64,000 nt of DNA. It comes from Candidatus Omnitrophica bacterium UBA6210 (GTDB lineage: Bacteria; Omnitrophota; Gorgyraeia; Velamenicoccales; Velamenicoccaceae). The first letter of the stretch is position 1, and every line of letters starts with the position of its first letter. Positions 35,488 to 44,081 of this stretch are shown one piece after another. Below the pieces are notes generated by a model, which worked only from the letters and a program-made list of their open reading frames with translations, was not told the DNA's origin and did not search any database. A program made the position numbers and the translations under genes. The stretch is from contig DISM01000004.1 in NCBI GenBank assembly GCA_002421805.1, forward strand, positions 62,001 to 126,000. Reading direction: 5' to 3'.

Positions 35488-36443
35488 ATCTTGCCCTGCA
35501 TGCGTTGATACCACTGCACCGTGTCTTTTAGGCCTTCTTCCAGGGTCACCTGTGGTTCAAAACCAAGGATCTTCTTTGCCTTGGACGTATCGACCATGCG
35601 GAAAGGGATGGCGGTCGGCTTGGACGCGTTGAACACAACACGCGCCTTCTGGTAACCGGCGGACTTAAGGATGACATCGACGATCTCTTTGATGCGCACA
35701 ACCTTGCCGTAACCGATATTCACCGGGTCACAGACGGCATGTTTTTCCGCCAAGACAAGGCATGCCCTGGCCAGATCGCTGACATGCAGAAAATCCCGCA
35801 CTTCATCCCCTGTCCCCCACACCTCGTAAGGATCCGTCCTCTCGACGGCTTTGCGCACCAAAGCCGGGATCACATGGGCCGTCTGAAGATCGAAGTTGTC
35901 CCACCGCCCATACACGGCTGTCGGCCGCATGAGCGCGATCTTGACCTTGGATTTCGAAGCGACATACTCCGCCAGCCTCTCGAGATAACGCCGCATCCAC
36001 CCGTAGCCGAAATACGACGGGTGCGTCGGGCCCGTCCACATCTCGTCTTCTTTAATGGGATAATCCGCGGCCGGATATCCTGTCGAAGAACCAAAGACGA
36101 GGAAACGATCTGTCCCTGCGGTCCACGCGGCTTGCAGCATGCGGGACGTCAAGACAAGGTTGGCGATGATGGCTTCCATGGGATTTCCCGCCGTGACAGC
36201 GGCCGCGGCCACGGCGCCCGCGGCATGAAAACAGATCTCAATATCTTTAAGCGCCCTCAGGCAATCCTGGGGATTCGTCAGGTCTGCCGGGACCGTCTCG
36301 ATCCGCTCGCCCTTGATCACGAGAGGCCTGCGATGCACAGGTATCCGCACCCGCGCGCCCTCTTTCAAGAGCTCCTGCACGATATGCAGACCGACGAAAC
36401 CCGTCCCGCCCGTCACCAAAACTTTTTTATCCTTGTAAAACAT
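35484..36443 (-). CDS. NAD-dependent epimerase/reductase SDR, paralogue 2
   Basis: 319 residues. GGTGFVGLHIVQELL, IETVPADLTNPQDC, CFHAAGAV, FGSSTGYP. The active-site segment SYFGYGWMRRYLERL has tyrosine but arginine where the YxxxK lysine should be. MRPTAVYGRWDNFDLQTAHV and WGTGDEVRDFLHVSD match GDP-sugar or UDP-sugar SDRs. ATGA overlap with the next SDR downstream; 5 nt after the transketolase C-subunit. Same family as paralogues 1 and 3 by the shared GWxxR. Confidence 0.8.
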   Translation of the reverse strand: MFYKDKKVLVTGGTGFVGLHIVQELLKEGARVRIPVHRRPLVIKGERIETVPADLTNPQDCLRALKDIEICFHAAGAVAAAAVTAGNPMEAIIANLVLTSRMLQAAWTAGTDRFLVFGSSTGYPAADYPIKEDEMWTGPTHPSYFGYGWMRRYLERLAEYVASKSKVKIALMRPTAVYGRWDNFDLQTAHVIPALVRKAVERTDPYEVWGTGDEVRDFLHVSDLARACLVLAEKHAVCDPVNIGYGKVVRIKEIVDVILKSAGYQKARVVFNASKPTAIPFRMVDTSKAKKILGFEPQVTLEEGLKDTVQWYQRMQGKI

Positions 36444-36448
36444 GGAAT

Positions 36449-37318
36449 TCAGCTCTCCTGGATTTTGCGACGGACGTGCTCCCGGATGGCAGAAGCGTCC
36501 AGCCCGATTTTCTTGCGGATATCACTCAGAGTGCCGTACCAACTGCAGAACTTGTCCGGCAGGCCGTAATAACTCGCGGAGATATCCGGCACTTCGCAGA
36601 CGGCCTCGAACAATCCGAAGGCGTCATGCACAACCACGATCTTTGTATGGCGGAAACGGCTGATCGCGGCATGATCGACCGGCTTGATCGTATGAAAATA
36701 GATGATATTAACGTCCAGGTCGCGGCACGCCTCCAGCACATTGGCAAGGATAGGCCCGGCGGTCACGACCGTGACCTTGGGATGCCCCTCTTTCAGCACA
36801 ACGGCCTTGCCGAATTTCACGGGCATATCGACCTCGTGAGGGTGGTCGGACAATCTGAAATACGTCACCTTTCCGTTGTTATACTGGCTGCGCAAAAGGA
36901 CATCCAGTTCGTGACGCGAGCCCGGCTGGATGATTTCTGTTTCAGGCAATAATCTCAGGATCGCCATGTCCGTATACGCGTGATGCGTCGCCCCGTCCCA
37001 GGCGTAATCAAAGGACGCGCCGCAGGACAGGATGTTGGCGCCGAAGCCGTTATAACACAGGTCCAGTTTGATCTGCTCGTAACTGCGTTCCGTGATGAAC
37101 GGATTGATGGTGTGGATGAACGGGACGAATCCCTGGGAGCTCAAGCCGGCGCCCAGGCTGACCAGGGTATTCTCGCAGATGCCGACATTGTAAAAGCGCG
37201 ACGGGTACAGCGCCTGGAAATCCTTGAAGAGATAAACGCTGACGTCGCCGAAGACCATGACGATCCTGGCGTCCGACTTGCCGATATCGAGGACAGTGTC
37301 CCTGAATTGTTTTCTCAT
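36449..37318 (-). CDS. Transketolase, C-terminal subunit
   Basis: 289 residues covering the pyrimidine-binding and C-terminal domains. FGDVSVYLFKDF, NVGICENTLVSLGAGLSSQGFVPF (the catalytic Glu of transketolase lies here) and DYAWDGATHHAYTDMAILR are conserved. Works as a complex with the separate N-terminal subunit encoded next to it. Split transketolases in sugar clusters probably move two-carbon units to make long or branched sugars. Confidence 0.88.
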   Translation of the reverse strand: MRKQFRDTVLDIGKSDARIVMVFGDVSVYLFKDFQALYPSRFYNVGICENTLVSLGAGLSSQGFVPFIHTINPFITERSYEQIKLDLCYNGFGANILSCGASFDYAWDGATHHAYTDMAILRLLPETEIIQPGSRHELDVLLRSQYNNGKVTYFRLSDHPHEVDMPVKFGKAVVLKEGHPKVTVVTAGPILANVLEACRDLDVNIIYFHTIKPVDHAAISRFRHTKIVVVHDAFGLFEAVCEVPDISASYYGLPDKFCSWYGTLSDIRKKIGLDASAIREHVRRKIQES

Positions 37319-37322
37319 TCAG

Positions 37323-38096
37323 CTACCCTAATTCCTTGCAGAATTCTTCAAATTCCTGATCGCTGGGCGCCCGGCGGTGCCATGCGTAATGGTCCTTCGT
37401 CATTGTCTGACAGCCGTAGCCTTTCTTGGTATGGGCGATGATCACGCGCACATGGCGGTCCTTCTTTCTGATCTCTCTTTTGAGGGCGCCGAGGTCATGG
37501 CCGTTCGCCTCGGAAACATGGCACCCGAACGCCTTGAAACGGTCTTTGGGATTAGGGATCTGCAGGCCCCTGGCATGAGACATGTTGTTATCGTAGATCA
37601 CGGTAAGATTATCCAGTTTCAGGTTTGTGGCGACCATGACCGCCTCCCAGACGCTCCCCTCGTTGGATTCGCCGTCTCCGATCACCGTGTAGATGCGGCG
37701 TTCGTTCTCTTTTTTGATCTTCAGGGCCAGGGCTGCGCCCACGGCGATACCGATGCCGTGGCCGAGGGAACCTGTCGAGGCTTCAATGCCGGGGATCTTG
37801 AAGCGGTCCGGATGGCAGCCGAAAGAAGATTCGAACTGGCCAAAGGAATAGACCTTCGCAATGTCAAAATAACCGAACCGGGCCAGGACGCAATACAAGG
37901 CCAGGCTCGCATGCCCTTTGCTCAGGATAAAGATGTCACGCTTGTCCCAGGCGGGGTTCTTCGGGTCATGACGGATGACCTCATAAAGCGCGCATAAAAC
38001 CTCGACGACCGAAAAACACGACGGGATATGGCCGTGCCCGGTCTCTTTGGCAATCTGCAGGATATCTTTCCTGATTGTTTTGCAGAGAGGCGTCAT
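37323..38096 (-). CDS. Transketolase, N-terminal (TPP-binding) subunit
   Basis: 257 residues from the ATGA-coupled ATG at 38096. LSKGHASLALYCVL, SLGHGIGIAVGAALAL, and the TPP/Mg motif GDGESNEGSVWEA followed by YDNN identify it. GHDLGAL and HTKKGYGC close the domain. With the C-terminal subunit 4 nt downstream it makes a split transketolase. Its coupling to a macrocin-type methyltransferase and location between SDR genes point to sugar modification rather than central metabolism. Confidence 0.9.
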   Translation of the reverse strand: MTPLCKTIRKDILQIAKETGHGHIPSCFSVVEVLCALYEVIRHDPKNPAWDKRDIFILSKGHASLALYCVLARFGYFDIAKVYSFGQFESSFGCHPDRFKIPGIEASTGSLGHGIGIAVGAALALKIKKENERRIYTVIGDGESNEGSVWEAVMVATNLKLDNLTVIYDNNMSHARGLQIPNPKDRFKAFGCHVSEANGHDLGALKREIRKKDRHVRVIIAHTKKGYGCQTMTKDHYAWHRRAPSDQEFEEFCKELG

Positions 38097-38857
38097 CTGA
38101 TCTCGATATAGGATATGCGCGACGTCATCGGCATGCGCTGAACCTTCACGTTGCCCAACCCCAGGACCTCTTTGAGCGCCAGGGTCTCCCCCGGAAAGAT
38201 GTCGTCGCACAGTTCGTCAAACACAAGGATGCTTCCTTTTGAAAGATACGGCTTGATGGCCTTGAGCGCGGCCTTCGTCGGCGCATAGATGTCGAAATCA
38301 AAGATCGCAAGCGCGATCATCGTCTCCGGGTGTTTCTTGAAATAAGCCGGGGCCGTCTTGACCGCGTCGCCCTTCACCAGCTCAAAGCGCCTGATATGCG
38401 ACATCGGATTCAGGGCTTCCTGGATGCCGAGGATCTCAGCCAGATATTTCTCGTATTCCTTGGGGACGGAAAAAGAACCGTCATGGCATTGGATGCGGCC
38501 GCCATCTTTGGGGCCCACGCCGCAAAAACCCTCGAACGTATCGAAACCAATGATCTTGCGGTGACGGTTGAAGGGCTCGAAGATCCCCCGCAAGGCCGAA
38601 AGGAGCGACAAGGTCTGGCCCCACCGCACGCCGAATTCGACGATCACCCCGTGCATGCCCACGACCTTGCGGTAGAGCTCATAGAAAAACAAAAGCCGCG
38701 ACAAGGTCTTTGAGGTCAGATACACACCCAGGTTATCCAGGATCTCTTCGGGCGGGAGCGGCGTATGCCTCAACAACTGGCCCAGGCGCGCCTGGGCGTT
38801 CTTTTCCAGGCCGCTCGACAAAACAATGGCGTCATGTTTCTTCGTTTTCATGGTCAT
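38093..38857 (-). CDS. TylF/CmcI-like SAM methyltransferase
   Basis: 254 residues. Starts at the ATGA overlap with paralogue 3 (AGGAGG about 17 nt upstream). The motifs VEFGVRWGQTLSLLSALRG, IIGFDTFEGFCGVG and LAIFDFDIYAPTKAALKAIKPYL, and the metal-type FDELCDDIFPGET, match the macrocin O-methyltransferase family. Those enzymes methylate sugar hydroxyls using Mg2+. Substrate here is probably a nucleotide sugar or glycan residue. Confidence 0.85.
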   Translation of the reverse strand: MTMKTKKHDAIVLSSGLEKNAQARLGQLLRHTPLPPEEILDNLGVYLTSKTLSRLLFFYELYRKVVGMHGVIVEFGVRWGQTLSLLSALRGIFEPFNRHRKIIGFDTFEGFCGVGPKDGGRIQCHDGSFSVPKEYEKYLAEILGIQEALNPMSHIRRFELVKGDAVKTAPAYFKKHPETMIALAIFDFDIYAPTKAALKAIKPYLSKGSILVFDELCDDIFPGETLALKEVLGLGNVKVQRMPMTSRISYIEIR

Positions 38858-39834
38858 CTCTTCCAGTGCCTCCTGTTTTGCTGCCACCAAGCCACGGTTT
38901 TGGCGATACCCTCCTCGGGCCCCACCTGTGGCTTCCAATCCAGAAGCCTCATCGCCTTCGTAATGTCCAGGACGCGCGAACGGATGGTCACGGGTTTATC
39001 TTCAAGATAAACGATCCGGCGAGGCGTATGGCCGGCGCTGCCGAGCGCCCACGTCACAACATCCCCTACGGTCACGGCCTTGCCGGAACCGACATTGAAT
39101 GCATCGAACCGGATCGCCGCGGCGTTCATCATCGCGACGATCGCAGAAGCGAAATCATCCGCATAAATCACATCGCGGGCGACATCCGCAGACCCCCACA
39201 CCTCAAAAGGGTCCTGCTTGTCGACGGCCTTGCGCACCAAAGCCGGGATAAAATTTGCACGCGCCGGGTCAAACCTGGCAAAGGGCCCGTAAATGTTGGC
39301 ACACCGCGCCAACACAACATCCAGCCCCGTCTTCTCGTGCCAGAATCGGCAAAGTTTCTCGACAAAACGCGTCACCCAGCCGATCCCGAAATAAGCGGGA
39401 TACGGATCGCAGTCAAGTTTCAGGTCTTCCTCGCGGACCAATCCCTCCTGGGGCTGATAAAGAGTGGCGGAACCCACGCAGACGACGCGCCTGACCCCCA
39501 TATCATGACAAGCCTGAAAAATATGGGCATTCATGACGGCATTGTCCGTCACCTGCCGCCAGGGCTCGCGGACAGCCGTCTGCGCCCCGCCGGTCTGGGC
39601 GGCCGCCATAAAGACGCTGTCGCACCCCTTGACCGCTCGCCGGCAATCCCGAAGCTGACACAGATCTGCCCGGACATACTCCAGACGCCTGTCGCGCTCG
39701 ACGTCGCGTGTCTTTTCATGAAAAACGGCGCGAATGCGCGTGCGCGGGCAATGCGCCAACAAATGCCTTAGTATGCTGCGGCCCGCCAGCCCCGTCGCGC
39801 CTGCCAAAAGCACCCGCTTGCCGTCAAGATACAT
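38854..39834 (-). CDS. NAD-dependent epimerase/reductase SDR, paralogue 3
   Basis: 326 residues. GATGLAGRSILRHLLAH, EYVRADLCQLRDC, FMAAAQTGG, VGSATLY. The active-site segment AYFGIGWVTRFVEKL has neither tyrosine nor lysine at the YxxxK positions (Ile and Thr). RCANIYGPFARFDPARANFIPAL and WGSADVARDVIYADD match paralogues 1 and 2. The missing catalytic pair suggests a non-dehydrogenase role or an alternative catalytic residue such as the shared Arg after GW. Confidence 0.78.
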   Translation of the reverse strand: MYLDGKRVLLAGATGLAGRSILRHLLAHCPRTRIRAVFHEKTRDVERDRRLEYVRADLCQLRDCRRAVKGCDSVFMAAAQTGGAQTAVREPWRQVTDNAVMNAHIFQACHDMGVRRVVCVGSATLYQPQEGLVREEDLKLDCDPYPAYFGIGWVTRFVEKLCRFWHEKTGLDVVLARCANIYGPFARFDPARANFIPALVRKAVDKQDPFEVWGSADVARDVIYADDFASAIVAMMNAAAIRFDAFNVGSGKAVTVGDVVTWALGSAGHTPRRIVYLEDKPVTIRSRVLDITKAMRLLDWKPQVGPEEGIAKTVAWWQQNRRHWKR

Positions 39835-39846
39835 CGTCTGCCCTTC

Positions 39847-40518
39847 TCACTTATGCCTGCCCAAAAAAGCCCTGACAATGATCATGAGCACCTGCCAGCC
39901 GTTACGCAAAGGCTGCATCTTGCGCTCACCGCCGATGCGCTTAGGCTCATCTCCGGGGATCTCGGAGGCCCTCAGCTTCAATTGTGCGCATTTGATGGCG
40001 CTGAAAGGCTCAAAACTGGGAAGCTTGGGGTCCTTGTCCGCCAGGGTCAAAAGGTCTTTCTTCCATGCGCGAAAACCGACCAGGGTATCGGTGTAATGAG
40101 CGCCGAACAAAACATTGATCATTCTCGTGAACATCCAATTCCCGAAGGCGGTCACGGCATCGTCATCATAGCTTTTGGCGCCGTCCAGATACCTGGAAAC
40201 GATCACCATATCGTAGCCTTCTTTCATTTTTTCAACAAGAGGCGGGATCTTCTCGGGAACAGAATTTCCGTCCGGCGTAAACGTAACCACGATATCGCCG
40301 TGCACGCATGGCATGGCCTCCCGATAGGCATTCACCAGGCCTTTAAGCTTCTGCTCAACCACAAGATATCCGTTGTCACGGGCATACGCTACCGTGCCGT
40401 CGGTCGAACCGCCGTCCACAACGACGATCTCATCGACCCATTCTCTTTTGATCCTGGGCATAACGGCCTTCATGCCGTCGATCTCATTCAAGGTCGGAAT
40501 CAAGAGTGTCGTCTTCAT
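39847..40518 (-). CDS. Family 2 glycosyltransferase (DPM1-like)
   Basis: 223 residues. LIPTLNEIDGMKAVMPRI, the DxD-type VVVDGGSTDGT (binding the sugar nucleotide), and VVTFTPDGNSVPEKIP are GT2 hallmarks; the layout resembles polyprenyl-phosphate sugar synthases. FGNWMFTRMINVLFGAHYTDTLVGFRAW matches that group's acceptor loop. No membrane anchor in the C-terminus, only an amphipathic helix. ATG at 40518 follows AGGAG. Likely supplies a lipid-phosphate sugar to the membrane glycosyltransferase gene just upstream. Confidence 0.85.
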   Translation of the reverse strand: MKTTLLIPTLNEIDGMKAVMPRIKREWVDEIVVVDGGSTDGTVAYARDNGYLVVEQKLKGLVNAYREAMPCVHGDIVVTFTPDGNSVPEKIPPLVEKMKEGYDMVIVSRYLDGAKSYDDDAVTAFGNWMFTRMINVLFGAHYTDTLVGFRAWKKDLLTLADKDPKLPSFEPFSAIKCAQLKLRASEIPGDEPKRIGGERKMQPLRNGWQVLMIIVRAFLGRHK

Positions 40519-40520
40519 AT

Positions 40521-41780
40521 CTAAAAAAGGCTCCTGGGCGGAATGACCCTCTGCGCCTGCAACAGCCAATAGCTGATGGGGTCGTATATATTCCAGTGGA
40601 CGAACAAGTGCGCAAAATTAATGCTGTTGACCAGATAGATCACACAGACCGAAAGAAACACAAGAAGCGCGCGTCTCTCGTCCTTTTTGTCAACGGCGAA
40701 GAGCTCTTCGAGCATAAGGACCGCAAAAAGACAGACGCTGATCTCCATGCTCATCACGAACCGGATGATCTTGGTGTATTTCATCGCGCTCATGACCGCA
40801 TAAAGCAAGACCAAAAACAGGGCCAGATAGGCCACGGGTTTCTCGACGCGGCGCTTGAGCAGAATATGAAAGAGATAACCGATAGCCAAAAGCACCGTCA
40901 ACGGCGAAAGCATCAAGTCGTCCATGATGAACTTATACCACGGCCCCATGCCGAACAATGAATAGGCGTTGGTGACGGCGGCGGCGCCGGGGAAATGCAC
41001 GCCCGCCAAATACCGCACCAGGGCCAACCCATTGGCCCATCCTCCCAGAAGCCAAAGATAAAGCAATCCCAAAACGACGATTGGAATGAGAAAGATACCT
41101 AAGAGTTGGCGGCCGTTGAGATGTGGGTCGTTTTTCTCCCTAAAAAGCAGGAAGGCGCAGGCAAAAAAGATCCAGAGAACCGCCGAAGCTTCCTTGATGG
41201 AGAGGCTGATACAGAAAAACAGCAGGAACGCCGCATACTGCCAACGTTTCTTTTCTATCAGAAAATCAAGAAAAAACCATATGGCAAGAGCCCAAAAAAG
41301 ATTAAGCACGCTGTCCTGCAAAACCCGGCGGCCGGCCGTCATCAATAGCGGATGGATGGACAAGAGCACCGTATAGAGACAAGCCGTGCGTTCGCCGAAA
41401 TATTTCCTGGAGAACCAGAAGGAGACGAACAGAAACAGGACGAAACAAAACCAGGAGAGCCGCGCCAGAGAAAGGAACGTGTCAGGAAAAATGCTCAACC
41501 AGCCGGCCGTCAGAAGGACATAACCTATGCGGCCGGGATGAGGGTAAAGCTGCGCCACTTTATCCGACAAGTGCTGACGCAGGAGCGCCGGAAATTGGGA
41601 CACCCCTCCATCCTTGACGATCATCGCATACGTAAAATAATATCCTTCATCGGCGCCTCTGGCGAATTCCCCTTCCCGGGGCGTCGTCATAAAAACCGTA
41701 AGAACGGAAAAAGAAATCAGGACCCAGCTGACCAGACGTATCAGCCGGTCGACGCCGAAAGATTTATCAGATAATGTCAT
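40521..41780 (-). CDS. Membrane glycosyltransferase, GT39/ArnT-like
   Basis: 419 residues with about ten membrane segments. After the first helix, the periplasmic loop contains the acidic pair GADEGYYFTYAMIV, matching the DE motif of PMT/ArnT-type enzymes that take a sugar from a polyprenyl-phosphate donor. HPGRIGYVLLTAGWLSIFP and LLMTAGRRVLQDSVLNLFWAL follow the family's later motifs. Its stop precedes the GT2 start by 2 nt. It is the first gene of the polysaccharide transcript, with the palindromic space downstream of the coiled-coil genes lying further upstream. Confidence 0.75.
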   Translation of the reverse strand: MTLSDKSFGVDRLIRLVSWVLISFSVLTVFMTTPREGEFARGADEGYYFTYAMIVKDGGVSQFPALLRQHLSDKVAQLYPHPGRIGYVLLTAGWLSIFPDTFLSLARLSWFCFVLFLFVSFWFSRKYFGERTACLYTVLLSIHPLLMTAGRRVLQDSVLNLFWALAIWFFLDFLIEKKRWQYAAFLLFFCISLSIKEASAVLWIFFACAFLLFREKNDPHLNGRQLLGIFLIPIVVLGLLYLWLLGGWANGLALVRYLAGVHFPGAAAVTNAYSLFGMGPWYKFIMDDLMLSPLTVLLAIGYLFHILLKRRVEKPVAYLALFLVLLYAVMSAMKYTKIIRFVMSMEISVCLFAVLMLEELFAVDKKDERRALLVFLSVCVIYLVNSINFAHLFVHWNIYDPISYWLLQAQRVIPPRSLF

Positions 41781-41844
41781 TCCTTCCCCTTGTCCTTGTC
41801 CAAAACCAGCTGCAAATATAGAGTTATAATTATATCAGAGAAAC

Positions 41845-42028
41845 AGACATGTCTCGCAGGATAATTCTGGAGCCCCCATCTTGCCTTCGGCCTGCCCCTG
41901 ACTTTCAGTCAGAGGCTCTCCGTTAGGCGACGTCCCGATCCGCTATGGTTTTGTCTACAAGACAAAACCATGACCAAGGGATCAAAGATTGCGGCAAACC
42001 CCGTTAGAGAACTTCACTCTCTAGCGGG
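41845..42028. repeat. Cluster of nested palindromes in a gene-free space
   Basis: Four stems: AGACATGTCT (41845-41854); GAGCC/GGCTC (41870-41874, 41914-41918) around CTGACT-TTC-AGTCAG (41898-41912); a perfect 12-bp stem ATGGTTTTGTCT with a 3-nt loop (41945-41971); and an 11-bp stem with one G-U (42000-42010 with 42018-42028) whose loop region is GAACTTCAC. This last could terminate the coiled-coil gene poorly, having no T-run. Confidence 0.6.
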
Positions 42029-42036
42029 ACAAAATG

Positions 42037-43179
42037 TCATTTCATGATTTTCGGTGCTTCCAGAGCCTGCTGTGCTTCCCGCGCCGTCTTCTTGAAAGAC
42101 GCAACCTCTTCCAAGGTCTTCTTGTGGTCTTCGCTTAAGGCCGTCAACTGGGCCTTCAGGGTCTCGTTCTCCTGTCGGCAGGCCTCCAGCGCAGCCGATG
42201 CGCCCGAAGACGCCGCCGGCTGTTTCTTCTTTAGGTCCTCAAATGTCCTGGCATAATATTTTAATTTTTCATTGGCCAGTTCCATCATGGCCTGGGAGAC
42301 GTTGTTCTGCTTTTCAAGCTCATCGATCTTCTTCTCGGCATCTTTCAGTTTTTTCTCGGCCTGCCCGAGGGCCGCGGTTTTCTCTTTGGCCTCTTTAAGC
42401 TTACGGTCAGATGTCCCCGTCAGGTCTTTTTTCAACTTTGTCTCTCTCGCCGAAGCCTCTTCGGCCTGACGGGAGAGCTTATCACGCAAAGCCTGCGCCT
42501 CCAGAAGGGCCGCCTGACGCTGGTCTTCGGCGGCTTTGAGTTTTTCAGAAAGGACCTTCGCCTCTTTTTGGAGGTTTTCACGCTGCTGTCTGATCTCCGA
42601 AAGCTCGGTATCCTGGTCGGCAAAATACTCCGTCAGCCGTTTCTTCGTCTTCTCCAGCTCTTTTTCGGCGCTTTCCTTTTCTGCTTTGAGCTTCTGTATC
42701 CTTTCTGCCGACCTCTGCATGACGGTTTCTGCGTTTGCCAGGTCTTTTTTCAGGCGGTCGTTCTCATCCTTGACCTGCATGAAAACAGTATCCTTGGCAT
42801 TGATCTTCCCGTCGAATTTCTCCAGTTTCAGGCGCGCGTCTTTCAACCTGTCGGAGAGTTCCGCCTTCTCGAGCTTCAATCTCTCTATCTTGGCATAGGC
42901 CTCATCCAGCTCTTTATTGAGTTCTCCGGCGCGGGACTCCACCTCTTCAATGCGCAGATGCATTTCTTCGGCAAGGGCCAGCTTCTCGGTCTTGAGATGG
43001 CTGATCTCGTCCATCAGCTTGTCTCTCTCCTTGCGGAGCTTGCTCAAGCCCTCGTCAAGGTCCTGAACGGCCTCTTTGCCGAACTCCGAGCTTTGGGAGA
43101 ACGCGCGGCCCTGGAAACAACACAGAAAAAGAACCGCCGCGGCCGTCCGACGTATCCTTCTCCCAAAGGCTGCGGACAT
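42037..43179 (-). CDS. Exported coiled-coil protein
   Basis: 380 residues from an ATG with AGGAG 8 nt upstream. Signal peptide (TAAAVLFLCCFQGRAFS), then nearly 300 residues of heptad-rich, Lys/Glu-rich coiled coil (LRKERDKLMDEISHLKTEK, AEKELEKTKKRL) without a folded domain. It resembles periplasmic or surface spacer proteins; many candidate-phylum genomes carry such genes. The smaller coiled-coil gene 11 nt upstream probably belongs to the same transcript. Confidence 0.75.
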   Translation of the reverse strand: MSAAFGRRIRRTAAAVLFLCCFQGRAFSQSSEFGKEAVQDLDEGLSKLRKERDKLMDEISHLKTEKLALAEEMHLRIEEVESRAGELNKELDEAYAKIERLKLEKAELSDRLKDARLKLEKFDGKINAKDTVFMQVKDENDRLKKDLANAETVMQRSAERIQKLKAEKESAEKELEKTKKRLTEYFADQDTELSEIRQQRENLQKEAKVLSEKLKAAEDQRQAALLEAQALRDKLSRQAEEASARETKLKKDLTGTSDRKLKEAKEKTAALGQAEKKLKDAEKKIDELEKQNNVSQAMMELANEKLKYYARTFEDLKKKQPAASSGASAALEACRQENETLKAQLTALSEDHKKTLEEVASFKKTAREAQQALEAPKIMK

Positions 43180-43190
43180 CAGCTGTCTCC

Positions 43191-43604
43191 TCAAGGAATC
43201 GTGGTGTTCGATATATTCGCGATATTCTGTACGCTCTTGATCCATGCGTCCTGCTTCTTCTCCAGCTGATCGACCTTTTTGGTAAGATTGACGATCCGCT
43301 TCTCCAGGTCATCCATCCTGGCCTTGGTCTTGTTGGCAAGATCGTTCAATTGCTGCTGGAGTTTGCTGAACTTAAGCTGGATATAGGCGTCCATATCCAT
43401 CGGCCGGTAGAGGCCGGCCACCTTCTCGATAGGACGGTCTTCCTCCACCCAGAAGACGTGGCCGTCGACGACCTTCTGCACGCGGGTGACGTTATAGGCT
43501 GCGGACTCTCCGGCATTCGAACTGAATTCTTCAACGCTGAAGACAACCCGGGCGACGCCGAAAAAAAACATAAAAAGCAACAATACCCCAGCGGCCTTTT
43601 TCAT
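43191..43604 (-). CDS. Exported small coiled-coil protein
   Basis: 137 residues. Signal peptide from MKKAAGVLLLFMFFFG, then a short beta segment (DGHVFWVEEDRPIEKVAGLY) and a C-terminal coiled coil (QLKFSKLQQQLNDLANKTK, LEKRIVNLTKKVDQLEKK). ATG at 43604 is preceded by GAGG. No family recognised. It could pair with the large coiled-coil protein downstream. Confidence 0.7.
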   Translation of the reverse strand: MKKAAGVLLLFMFFFGVARVVFSVEEFSSNAGESAAYNVTRVQKVVDGHVFWVEEDRPIEKVAGLYRPMDMDAYIQLKFSKLQQQLNDLANKTKARMDDLEKRIVNLTKKVDQLEKKQDAWIKSVQNIANISNTTIP

Positions 43605-43703
43605 TGTTTCCTCGTCAACAATTGTCCGGTAAGAATATCTGACGTATAGCAAAAGGCCGGACGCACTTTTTCCTCATATTTGTCCGGCCCCGGCATGCCA
43701 TCG

Positions 43704-44069
43704 TTATATTCTTGAAATAAAAACAATGACCCCCAAGACAAGAACGATGATCCCGCTGATACGATAAGAGGTGTCCGACATGCCAAACCAGCGCGATGCC
43801 TTGACCTTGGCGACGGGCGTCAAAAACAGATAGACAGCCTTAGCGATACAGGCCAACCCCAAAAGCCAGATCAGCCAGCTGACAAGGCTGGAAGACGCCG
43901 CGAACAAAAGCATGATACCAATGATCAATGGCACGAGGCCAAGGAGCCGGGCATCTTTGGACTTGTCCAGCATCTGATGAGCCAGTTTGACGACCTTTTT
44001 CGGCGTCAAGATCAACAAAACACCTTCAACGATCAACAAAAGACTGACAAGAAACAGAAAAAACCCCAT
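43704..44069 (-). CDS. DUF2065-like membrane protein
   Basis: 121 residues with a strong AAGGAGG before the ATG at 44069. Four short membrane segments; LLIVEGVLLILTPKKVVKL and ARLLGLVPLIIGIMLLF recall DUF2065 (a two-helix envelope protein), here doubled by another pair (WLIWLLGLACIAKAVYLFLTP, ISGIIVLVLGVIVFI). Function unknown. Upstream of it lies the tandem structured repeat at 44082-44418, in its 5' region. Confidence 0.7.
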   Translation of the reverse strand: MGFFLFLVSLLLIVEGVLLILTPKKVVKLAHQMLDKSKDARLLGLVPLIIGIMLLFAASSSLVSWLIWLLGLACIAKAVYLFLTPVAKVKASRWFGMSDTSYRISGIIVLVLGVIVFISRI

Positions 44070-44081
44070 CGCGACCTCCTT

